Shown here: in pieces, positions 1 to 11,800 of the stretch
Layout of the letters: each line of letters opens with the position of its first letter
Position numbering within the stretch: the stretch's first letter is position 1
Assembly: GCF_037975245.1 (NCBI RefSeq)
Contig: NC_092572.1
Coordinates: 11,293,769-11,357,768, forward strand
Source: Apostichopus japonicus
Taxonomy: Eukaryota; Echinodermata; Holothuroidea; Aspidochirotida; Stichopodidae
Direction: 5' to 3'
Length of the DNA stretch: 64,000 nucleotides
The notes under the pieces: model-generated
Databases searched by the model: none
What the model saw: the letters and a program-made list of their open reading frames with translations, nothing else
What the model was told of the DNA's origin: nothing
Translations under genes and position numbers: made by a program

Positions 1-1191
1 TACCTTTAACAAACAGTAAGTAATCAACGCTGAATTAACAATACGCATTACAAGAAACGATCTTCGAAAACGTTATGGGTAATGATATGACACAAGGTGG
101 GTTCTGAAATATCTCATGTAGCGAGAGTAGGATGTCTCTGACGAGCGTTGTGAGGAACGTCGGTAAAAAGTATTGGGTAGATGAAGACTGGGATGCACAG
201 GTTGCTTGGAATCTTTGAAACCTAGATGTCCAGTGGCGATCTCTGTTTAAGAGGATACAAATTCTCTGACGCACACTACTGAGTACATCTATGATGTATA
301 TGATATTATACCACGTCGATCATAAAAGTCATGCATTACATAGAAAAGAGCCACTCATCTGGAATATCCTGATGACAGCTTGCTTGGATGAGAGAGTGCA
401 AAAAAAACTATTGTGTGTTGCCTCAGTGAATAGCGTTGGCAGAAGAAAACCGTTCGTTACTCGCGTTGACTCGTGATGTTTACATGCCGAGTTATGGTTA
501 ACACTCTCTCGTAGGTGGAATTTTGTTGTCACTGAAAAATAATTAAATAAGCAAAAAAGAACAAGTAACAAGGGAAAATTGCATTGCCTTCCAAATCGTT
601 TTTTCGATTGAAATAACAGTATTTTGTTATTAAACAAGGAAAGCACTAATATGCTTTATTAAATGTGTTACTATTCACATCCTTTTTCGAAATAAAAGTA
701 CGTACTAAAGTATTAACAAGATTAACTTGATCCACTCTCAACCCTGTTCCCCTCACATCGAAAATACAGTTAACCATGTGATTAAGACGGTGCTAGGACG
801 AACCACTTGTATTGGTCATGTCCTCTGTAAAAGAACCCTGAACACATTTGTAATTCATATACACTATCTTTACCTGTTTTATTCATACGTATAAAAAACT
901 TGTTACAAAGTTTGATTATTGAATTTGTAATTATCGTCATGTTGCGCACATCAGTTACACAGGTGACATTGGAACAATCCAAATTATCTTTATTGTGTTT
1001 ACTAACACTTAATACAATAATAATATAGTTCTTATAAAGCGCAACACACAACAAAGTCTCAATGCGCTGTACACAAAACAAAAATGTACCCAAACTATAA
1101 TACAATACAATCGTGAACACATATGAGTCTTGAGAACAGTTTTAAAGTTATTAACATATTGAGCACAGTTGACATGATCTGTGAGACTATT

Positions 1192-1700
1192 TCAAAGAAA
1201 AGCCGAAGCATATTGAAAGGAACGTTGGCCGTGTGATTTTGAATAGGTGTGATGTGAGAGACAAGACTTCACCGTGAGACCAATCTGGCAGGCGAGTTTT
1301 GAATGCGTTGTAAGTTGCTCAATATCATGATCTGGTAGACCAAACAGCAACATACTACAGTTATCTAATCGAGAGGAGATGAATGCATGAACCAGACGCT
1401 CATTTGTTCGTCTGTCGAGGAAACTACGAATTTTACCATTTTTATGAAGAGCATCAAATGCTGCACGGCAAATGTTGTTTACATGCGAATCCATCGTTAG
1501 GTTGTTGTCAATATGACCCGTAAATTCCGAATTTTACACACAGGTATAACAGGAACGTTACCGATGTTGAAATAAGAAATAGGTGTTACCCATCTGAAGC
1601 AAGATGGTAGGTAAATAATTTCGGTTTTGTCAGCGTTCAGTTTCATATTATTTGCAATAGACCAGGAATCAGAATCAGACAAATATTCCTGGTATGACAA
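1192..1700 (-). pseudogene. Degraded CR1/L2-like LINE reverse transcriptase fragment
   Basis: Two overlapping minus-strand frames translate to the C-terminal part of a non-LTR reverse transcriptase. The piece ending at 1497 has the NNMKLNADKTEII-type motif found shortly after the RT active site. The piece at 1192-1494 reads MDSHVNNICRAAF then RLVHAFISSRLDNCSMLLFG, the usual post-RT region of CR1/L2 elements. The two lie in different frames, so there is at least one frameshift. The palm motif, endonuclease and ORF1 are absent. This is a dead, 5'-truncated copy. The clade assignment rests on motif resemblance only. Confidence 0.75.
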
Positions 1701-2118
1701 ATATGTTATTGTTGTATCACTAAAGTAGTCACCGAGACGGTTTGGAAACTACAGTCTAACGGGCAAGGTATGTTATTGCTGGTCAACCATATTCAACTGA
1801 GACATTCAGCTATGAGCATTTTAGAAATATGAAAGAAAGTATTATCTGAGAATATATTACAAATTCAAACTTACAAAGGGAAGTAAGATGCGAAGCATAT
1901 GAGTAAGCTTAATAAAGGATGAGTTTAATATTGGGTGTTAGTGAACAATAGTAGACTGGTAATTTGAACTAAAATAGATTTATTGTATAATGAATGAATA
2001 ATATGAAAGCGTTTTAGCTATGAAATTGTTATTAATTATCAGTTTAAGAATGACTACGAAAGTAAAACGAGTTGAGGAATTCCAGGAAGTTAAACAACAT
2101 CTATTGCCAGTATATTAC

Positions 2119-2225
2119 AGTTGATTGTGTTGTTTGCCAGTGTATCACTTGCTAGACAATGATATATGAGACTATTCATATCTCATTGCCTAGAGACTGA
2201 TACACTGGCAAACAAAGTACAACTA
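2119..2225. repeat. Foldback inverted repeat (about 50-base arms)
   Basis: The left arm (about 2119-2172) and right arm (about 2175-2225) are near-complementary. The core TTTGCCAGTGTATCA at 2133-2147 is exactly mirrored at 2198-2212, and similarity continues inward to a very short loop. It could be a foldback or MITE remnant, or a hairpin-forming RNA. Its origin is unknown. Confidence 0.75.
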
Positions 2226-2771
2226 TAATATATTGACTTCTGATACATACAGCTTGGTAAATGTTGTCGGTCAATGCCACTTACGCACATATACTTGACG
2301 CAATGAAATCATCATTACTTTGATGTTTTAGGAAACTTAAAAGTTAAATCTATATGAAAAACTATACAATTTTACACAACACGTTTCAAACTTCTTTGTA
2401 ATTCGGAATTTATGGACACAGCAGAAGGTGTGATACTCATAATATTCGGTTATCCCGTTTCACAAATAAGCATAAAGAACTTACCTTTAACTGACTCAGT
2501 TTGATAAATTGAGATTTGAAAGTAATACACACTATCCCATTTTAATTGACGCATGAACTATATAATAAAAATAATCATCATCATCATATCTTTATCATCA
2601 TCATAGTCATCATGATCTTGCTAAAATAGTCAAGTCAACGTCACATGTTTTCCAGTTTATGAACCGCCCTATTATAATGAAAGAAAAAATAATCACTAAT
2701 AATTCAACCATATTCCTTTGCATTCTACCAAATTTACATTTTGTTTTGAGTAATGTGTTACTTTAGATGTT

Positions 2772-2873
2772 TTAATCCTTTTCAATTACTGTATTTCCTT
2801 CCATTGGCGTGTATCCATCTTCTCCTACGCTTCCATGTGATGATTTGCTTGTCAGATCAGCTTCTTCAATATC
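2772..2873 (-). CDS. Gene A last exon: C-terminal tail with YTPM
   Basis: Phase 0 exon of 33 codons plus TAA (stop at 2772-2774). The acidic, Ser-rich tail contains EDGYTPMEGN. YTPM fits the Y-x-x-M pattern recognised by PI3-kinase p85 SH2 domains when phosphorylated. The acceptor TTTAAAATAG is adequate. Confidence 0.8.
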   Translation of the reverse strand, partial: DIEEADLTSKSSHGSVGEDGYTPMEGNTVIEKD

Positions 2874-5800
2874 CTATTTTAAAGAAAAGGAAATAAGTTA
2901 CACCAAGAGCACAATCGGACATTGAAACATTTACTTGATGTAATTAGTTAAGGTACATTAGCCTATCTTTACCGTGTGCCCAAAGAGAGCGTGTTCTGTG
3001 TTAGTCAATGATTCCTGTACTTAAGTAGTGACAGAGGTAATATAGACGATTCGTACTAATATTACTTGTATTGGTAGTAGCCAAATGCAGCAAAGTTATA
3101 TTTTTTTGATAATCTTAGCATTTTGTAAAGGTTTTTCAAATTCTATTGCAACTTGAATAATGTCATGATTTCTTAAGACCCTCGGGATTTCGTGTATCAC
3201 TCACCATATCTTGTCTAATCATCCATGTGCTTATTGCTTCCCGCAAATCTTTCAAGGGCGGACGATCCATGCATTCTACAGAAGTAGACTGCATCAAAGA
3301 CTCAAGACTGCAAGATAGAGGAAATCATTTTTGTTCTGCAATCATACTTAATCGCCATTCAGTACTTCAATACACAGTAACGTAACTATAGCCGTGCCAG
3401 GGAACGAGAGGTGAAGTTTTATTGCTAAGTTTTTGGATTTATGGATTAAGTAAGTACTAAATTGTAATAAAAATCACACAAGATAGACTAGGTGCATGAA
3501 ACCAAAGATTTTAACCCCAGTCCAATCACATTGTTGATGTAACCAGTAACCATGAGATCAAGACGGTGTTACGTCATGAGTGGTCGAAAAATACGTTACT
3601 GAACATTGTCTTCGATAACGACTGAGGTTGCGACCTACACTATGTACTGCTTATCTGAGAGAGAAAAAAACATGTGCTGTACATGACCAGGGAAGAAGTG
3701 AGCATTCTAACTGAGGGAGAGGGATGGGCTATTCAAACATCTGTATCAAATAATGAACTAATCAAACATTAGCAGTATCACTCACACGTAGGAAGGATAT
3801 ATTTGGGACTGAGCCTCCCATGTATGTTCCAAGTTCTGGTTAGTACCTGTGGTGAGAGAAATTCAAATTTCATTATACTCACTAGCTTATCTACACCTAC
3901 GAAAAATGTAAGCTCTCTTTGTACATTCATGTACTGATTGGTGTTGTTAGAATCTTAGGGAAATATTGTGGCTTGTTTATTCTCATTTATGGAATTCATT
4001 CATTTAATCTTATCGGTTTAAAGAATATCGAAACCGCAACTCATATCAATTCGTTTTGAATTTTTACCTATCAGTTTTAATGTATCTTCAATGTCTTTTT
4101 AAAGATAATTCAACAATTACTAGAAAGAGTTCTCCCTTAAGCGACTTTCAAAATAATTTAAGAATACAAAGCAGCATTAATGGTATAATATTACATGTTT
4201 AGGTTAAGTAGTGTGTAATAGGTATGCAGTTTAAACCTTTGACAAATAATTAATTGTGTTGTTGACCTACCCTGTAATATCACCGCGTTCCATTTATGAT
4301 TAGAAAAATGTTAATAAACACAAATGGATGTTACTAAATTTGTCTGGAGAAAATAATGATCTTTAACTTACCAAAAGTTAGCATTTTCCAGACACATTCA
4401 GCCGTTGACCAAGAATCACTAGACCAGGTGTACTCATTTCGCGCTGATGCCTCAGGTGGTAGCTCAGGGATCGTCACCTTTGAAAGTAATAAATAATACA
4501 GTTCGTAATTTACTGTAGTTATAGGTTTTCACAAACGTTGAAAAAAATTCAATAAGATAAATCATTCAAGGACTGCATTGAACACCTTACATGAAAGATG
4601 ACCGGCAAAGCAAGGGATGACATTTTTAAATACGCCTTTTACTTATTTATCGGGGGAGGGGGTTATCATTAAGCAGTTTTATTTGACGTATTATTTAGCA
4701 TTACTCGAACCAGTACTCAAAATATTTATCAGATGCTTATAAGTATCAAGTATCAGAGCCTTACCTTAATAATTTGTCTTTGTACAACAAAGTGGTGACA
4801 TAACTCATAATTTCTTTTTATCTCTTTTTTTTAATTTGATCTCTGCGAGAAGTATGAAGTATTAATGATATGGAGGACCGTCCTCTGGATATTATTTATA
4901 ATTTTACGTCACTTATTGGCAAGGTGTTTGATTAAAACAGGAAAAAGAAATTTTCATAATCGCACGAAATTTCTATATTTCAATAAATACCTTTCTCTTA
5001 ATGTCTATGACCATTCTTGAAGCGTCTTCCTTAAGACAAAAGTAGTAAAGTTTACAACATCGCTTTTCTGTTGCAAGAACTTTCCCCGCGGATAATCCAG
5101 GATGCAAGAACTGCAACAAAGAGCAACATGGATATGGTTAGATAGATGTATATCGTTACACGCAATTATCAATTCCTTTAAACGGGAAAACCTTTAATAT
5201 AGATTAACTGGAATTAGATGTTATTTTTGTTGTACCTTCTTGGCTAGATGTATGAAATATCAAAAGGTGATATGAATGTGGTAATGTCATCCAGCCTTTA
5301 ATTTAATTTAAACATGTTAAATGTGATGCAAATGCTACTGTTGTTTTATATGAGAACTGTTTAGAATAAATCATTTTGTCAAGCCAAGACAACAAAAGGT
5401 GAATTCATTTTCTGTTTGTTTGTGACACTTATTACATAGTTAGCATTTAACCTCCCAAGAGAATAGAATACCGAGTTATACATTAGCAATACTATCATAG
5501 GTCTTAGTGTTTGCTTAACGTGAACATAAAACATATTCAACGCAAAAGGCCTGCCTTCTTATTTCGTTGTGTTTCTTTCCTCTTCTTTTCTTTCTTAACT
5601 TTTGCGTAATCATCAGTTAAACATTGGAACTAACATTACTCATCATTTGTTAGCAAATCATTGAAATATCTTGGGCATAAAACCAATGGACTAAACATTC
5701 AATAACTTTACAGACCATGCAATTGTTACACATCATTTATTTGAAACTTCTGACGTACAGGTACGTTTTAGTTTATGATAATGTAAGTTATATTGCCTTA

Positions 5801-8800
5801 TTCATACGATGACTTTTACATTTTGTAAGATGAAATTTTATTTACTCCATGTGTTATGATGAATTCCATTCCTTTCACAACTTGCAAGGATAATTCAAGA
5901 ACATCCGATAGCAGCAATGTTCCACTTTTATCATCTTGATGGAAGCCTCGCAGTAAATCATCTAAGGATCCAACAGGTTTGTATTCTTGAAGAAGATATA
6001 TATTTGCTGTCGAGTCAGAGGATGAAAGAATGACAAAAGTGTTGAACACTTCATTTCATCCTAACACAACTTATGTCTTCCAACTGTTTGGTTTGTCTTG
6101 TTGCAAACTGTCCGTTTATCAATAAAATGGTATAAAGATACAAACTGAAACACAACGAGTCTTCTCGAGCATCAATCTTATCAAAAATGTCAGGTTTTAA
6201 TTATATAATTGGTAGAAATCTAACGCTTTTCGTAAAAACACTCTAAATATTACTTGTGTTTCTAAATATTCCACTAGATAATTAAATATTGAATAAATCT
6301 AACCAGGTTTGGAGTGTCTCAAAACATTAAAATACATTGTTTTCCGTCAATCCCATTCAACTACGTTTTTTTTATTCTCGACGATGATTACCTTACCGTT
6401 GTCAATGCATATTCCTTCTGTCTTGATTACGTTTACATGATCAGGAAGTTCCATCAGTTTCTGTAAGTAAATGTCCCAGTGAAACTCTTGCTTCATCTTC
6501 TTGTCATCTGTTGAAAAAGAAGTTGATACGTAAAAGCCGATTTATTCATCAAAAATCTACAACAAGATGTTGCCAGATGAAATTACTGTCACAACTGACA
6601 TCCAATGGTCGTGCTGCTTCATAAGCTAAGGTGTTTCCCTTCTACCTTGTTTCTCATCTTTCTATGTTTACATGAACTAAGTTATTGATTGTAACACTCA
6701 CCTTTAATGCTTCTTTTGTATCTTCTTAGCATAGGAAAATATTTCTTAATAGAACTTTTTTTCAGTTCTGTAACAATTCCTTGGTAACGGAATTTCAGCC
6801 AAACCTTGAATATATGTAAGCATTATCCAGACTGATATTTGTTTTCTTATAACCCTTTGCGTTTATTTAATAGCACCAGAAAGTTAAGTCATGCCCCATT
6901 TTGCACTCTTCATATATCTGAGATTTTCTATATTCTCCCGGGTGCCCAAATCGTCTCGGGCCCTCTGGCTGTAGGTAACCCTCCCCCTTGGTAACCCCAA
7001 CTTCAGGTATAAACAGTATACGTACCCGAGGGAAGGGAAATAAATAAACATGTTTTATTTCCCTGTGATTTGTTTATCGTTCCAATCCACCGGGTTAGGA
7101 ACGTCCCTTTGTTCAGTTGAGCTACAAAGCATACCTCTCTTTTCGTGTAGACATTACGGATCAACGAACCTTCCTTCAAGCTCGAGTAGTAAACTATATA
7201 TAAAAAGCCGATTGATGGAGTCATTCGCAACACATGAGAATTAAATTTAGTAACAAATCAATCATGCTTTCGGTAGCATTAAATAGTTAAATTTATTACT
7301 GTATTCAAGACAATGTGGGAAAGAAAGTTCAGAAACCTATAGTAATTCATGTGACGCGGAAAGCTAAGTAGCCTATGTGCAAACTTACCGGTCTATTGTG
7401 CTATGGAGCATTTGCTGCATCCCCAACCATCTCCACGTTTCTCTCCATTGTCGTTATTATATTTTATAAGGTTATTGACTACACTTAATTATTTAAAGGT
7501 GAAACTAGGCAATGCTACCAAAGTACCAACTCTGCACGGTAAAATTAATGACGTATGGATTTCATTCAAGACAATGCGCAGAAAAGGATTTCATATATAT
7601 TATCGCATGTCTTTTAGTATTTGGAAATTGCTATGAGCTTTCAAAAATTGTAATTGTTTGCAAGACATTAAAACGTTAGTTAAGTCAGCGTTTCTATCAA
7701 ATATTAACCATTACAGTTGTACTAAAGAAACTGATACAATATAAGATATATGAACAAATGAGCCCTTCCATTTAATTTTGCATCTTGCGTCAATGAACAG
7801 TAAAAATATACCTCAAAATTGCGTATCTCATGCTAACCAAGTATATCTTATGTCCACACTGTGCATATAATTAAAAGCAAAACAAATTTCTTCTAAAAAA
7901 TGCGTTAAATAAAAGTATTACAGCAAAGTTTTTCTTGTTTGCATTAAGACAGTGACATTTCAAAATGACACGCGTACCCAATCAATTATTCGTTTTTCTT
8001 CCATGCTACATAGCTAGAACTCCATTACCACTCGGTACCTAGCTGTAATATATATCTATGGGGGGTTTCACCTGTAATAGCAATGCTTAGAAAGAAGACT
8101 TTAAAAGGTTCCGAAAATAAGGCTTGTTATTATACTCTATGTTACAAATTGATTTTTTATTGTTGGTTCATACCCAAAAATTCAATAATATCAAATTACC
8201 CAATTTACTGATAACTGAAAGTTATGAATGACTCTCTGATGAATTTGTGTTATTGCATTGCTTACTAGCTCCGATAATTGCTCTTACTTAGTTCAAAACA
8301 TATTTCATAATGTATTTCTGACATTACGTTACTAAAACACAGTGTTATTTATTTATTCTTTCATCGTGTAATCAGGATATATGATTACCTTGTTAAGACT
8401 AGAAATAGAACACATTACATTATGGACAACAATGATACTTCATGTATGCCTGTAGATGAGATAAGCAACAGTTGCATACAGTGGTGCTATGGGTTTGCTG
8501 CAAACAATCTGAACAATTATTTTGCTTAGAGGAACAAACTGTTTAAAATCATTCCTACCTTCAGCGGATGTGATTGTCTCATTTGGAAGCTTTGGAAGGG
8601 AAACGCTGCGAGTAAAGACAACATTAATTAGTTAGTGAAGATACTGTTGCGATATACTGTCAGTCATAGACACTATGAAACACAGGCCGATTATATGAAC
8701 AAGAAGATATTTATATACGATACCTTTGCTTATGTGGCAGCGATTGATGAGCTGAAGTCCATTCTTTAAAAGGAAAAACAGAATAGTGAACAGCAATGTT

Positions 8801-11800
8801 AAAAGAAGTATTAAATGAGTATGCAACAAGTAAAGCATCTTATCAAATTAATCAAACTTCATTCATCATAAATATAATAGTTTGAATACCTTGATAAAGT
8901 TATATTACCTTCATTTCTCTCGAGTACTTCCGTCTTACACATTCCATCCATAACGCTACCCAAATTTGCGAGATTCAGGTCTGGTTCTCTTGCTTCCCTT
9001 GTATAAAAGCAAATATAATATTATGATGAATTTATTTCCTGTAATCACGACGATGGATTAGCATGTGAACAATTATAAAATATATTTGATGGTTCGTTAT
9101 AAGTACAAGTTACAATTTACATTGTAACCATTAGGTTTTCCATCAGATATACAGAGAGAAACATTCAAGTCATGTAAAGAACACATCATGATAGCACGGC
9201 GAAGTCACATACCAATAGCTAAACACAGTACCTGGAACATATTTACAAATCACTTTGCGACATTTGAATTTCACATCTGATATTTTAGTTCATAATCATA
9301 GTTTGAGCAATACCGACCTTCAAACTGAATCAATAAGCAACTCTTTTGAATATTCAAAATTATATGTAAATCAGTTAAATTGCTTACCGAATATGGAGTT
9401 GACCCTTTTTTCCTGCAAATGAATAAATTAAAAGGGATAAAACATGAGACCAATTATCATTGATTACATTGGCTACCTCTTGTAGATCAAAGGTAAATGA
9501 AAAAACACATGAAATAAATAGTATATCAGAACTTTATCATAGTTTAGAGAATGTATCAGTGTAATTACAAGTGATCACTGATCAGATTTATACTTGAACT
9601 CATTGTTCATTAAACTTATTACCCAATGTGGTAAACTTTTATAGCCATGTCTGTTACTCAGATGCAATCAATCAATCCAAACGAGTAAGTAATATTAAGT
9701 TTTTTAGTGGTTAAGATATTGCTGACTGAGGGGCTTAAAAAAGCCAAAAGATGGGGAAATGTGTTCACCCTATCGACCGTTCAGAACACATTTTGTTGTA
9801 CTGTAAGCCAATCCACCAATATAGTGGCGAGTATCGCAATAGTCAGTATTGATATAAAATGTTGATGACCAGAAAAATGTGAACGCGTATTCCCTTTGTT
9901 TTCTAATTAAAAAATTTTTAGAAACTTTTATTTGTATTAATATTATTACTCATTGATACCTGCTGAAAACTTCAATTTATAGAAAATTGGCATTGTCGTA
10001 GATGTGATTACAATGACTACAGTGAGGAAGATCCAAATAATTGTAAGAGGAAATCCGTTCGGTTCATCTGTGTGCAGAATGATACATATATCTGAATGAG
10101 CATCGTATTCTGAACATATGTCAGTATGTGGCAATTTTGTTTAATATTAAGTTATAATGAAAGTGTGTATATTACGTCCACACGATAGGCCCACGTCTTC
10201 GTTAGTTATATTTCCATTAGTTACACACATATCCCAGAAAAAAAAGTAATTGAACAAAAAACCTACCCAAGCTTAAAAAAGCAATTGTTCTGTTAGTTCG
10301 TTGGAGATAAGATTCTCCCACTGCAAGGCAAGTTATCACGGCACTGGTGCCTTCGAGGTAGAAGTGAAGATTGATACTGCTGTCCCACAGATTTTTCTTT
10401 CCTTTAGTTGTTAGGGTTACGAACGAAGTGTCTCCCAATTGTACAATTGACTCATCAAGAAGCCACGTCAATTGCACCTTCGGCCTTGCTTCAGTTGCTG
10501 TGCATTCCAAAGTGTACATATGTCCATTAGCTACACGGAGGAACTTCTGCAATACCAGTTTTCCCTCGAAAGTAAACGAAACTTCGGGGACAGCTGTACA
10601 ATAAATTAAGCAATTCTAGCGTGCCAATAGCAGACGACCAAGAGTATCACACAATACCAAGAACATAATGTATTGCTAACTGTCGATATTGTTTGGGGAA
10701 AGAAACATTCACAGAAAGGTTTCATTATGTCTACAGACCATCTCACAATATAAATTTACGAAGCGAGATGCATTTAGGCTATTTTCTTTTGTCCTTAAGA
10801 ATAACATGTTGTAACGGTGCCCAGCAGGAATTGAAAGATTTTTCAATCACCATAACATAATTGTTTAGGACATTTACGATCAGGGCTTTTCTTTTTTACC
10901 ATTCACAGTAATTGGTGCATGAAACCTACATGACCATTTATCATCCAATATGATTGTTATGTAAATTAAGCCTCAGCTTAGACATGCATTTACATCAGCA
11001 TCGTGAGTCATATGCTTTATGAATGTTATATACCCTTCCCATATACCCTACACACATGTCACATATGTATAAAGCTAACGAGAACCTATAATGCAAATAA
11101 GGGATATACCATGTTAGCACAATTCATATTTATTTGAGGCAAAGCAAGCGAAAGGAAACCGTTGTGAAACTACAAAGCTTAAAATAGTCATTAATTTACG
11201 AATCTATTCAAGGTCATCGGACCTCTCCGACAGACACAATATTAACTATTCAGCTGTTTATATTTCAAGAGTCTCTTACTTAATATTTGGGGCGGGGGCT
11301 TTCGTTATGGTTGAAAAGATCCAAACAGAAAGTGCTAAAACATAATTCAAAACATTTTACTACTTGACGATGCATTCGTTGATATTGACTTACCCACTGT
11401 TTTTAGGTCAATGTAGTTAGAAACGTTTGCGGTATCTAAATAACTGAAGGCTTTACAATCGACATCTGTTAATTCAGATATTGCGAGGACGTCAACCTCT
11501 ATTGTATGACCGGTAGAAACTGTGCTGCCTTTATTGTATACATTTGCGTTTCCTTCACTTGTGATAGTAGCATTATTTTCTTCTGTATTTTTGTCAACCG
11601 TTAGTATAAGAAGATCGAAATGGTTTCCCGTGACAGTGCACCCGATGGAATGAGAACTCCCCAGTAGGACATCTGCGGTACTGCCAATCACAACTACACC
11701 GTCAAGTGATATCTCTACCGTAGGCTCCTCTGTAACAAAACCCATAAACATTAATGTAGGTTTTCGAAGAATGTTGTTCTCTAATAGCTCCCGGATCTAT

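Noticed and set aside
7003-7244. Overlapping open frames in the gene A intron
   Set aside because: Neither fits the phases of flanking exons or any kinase segment.
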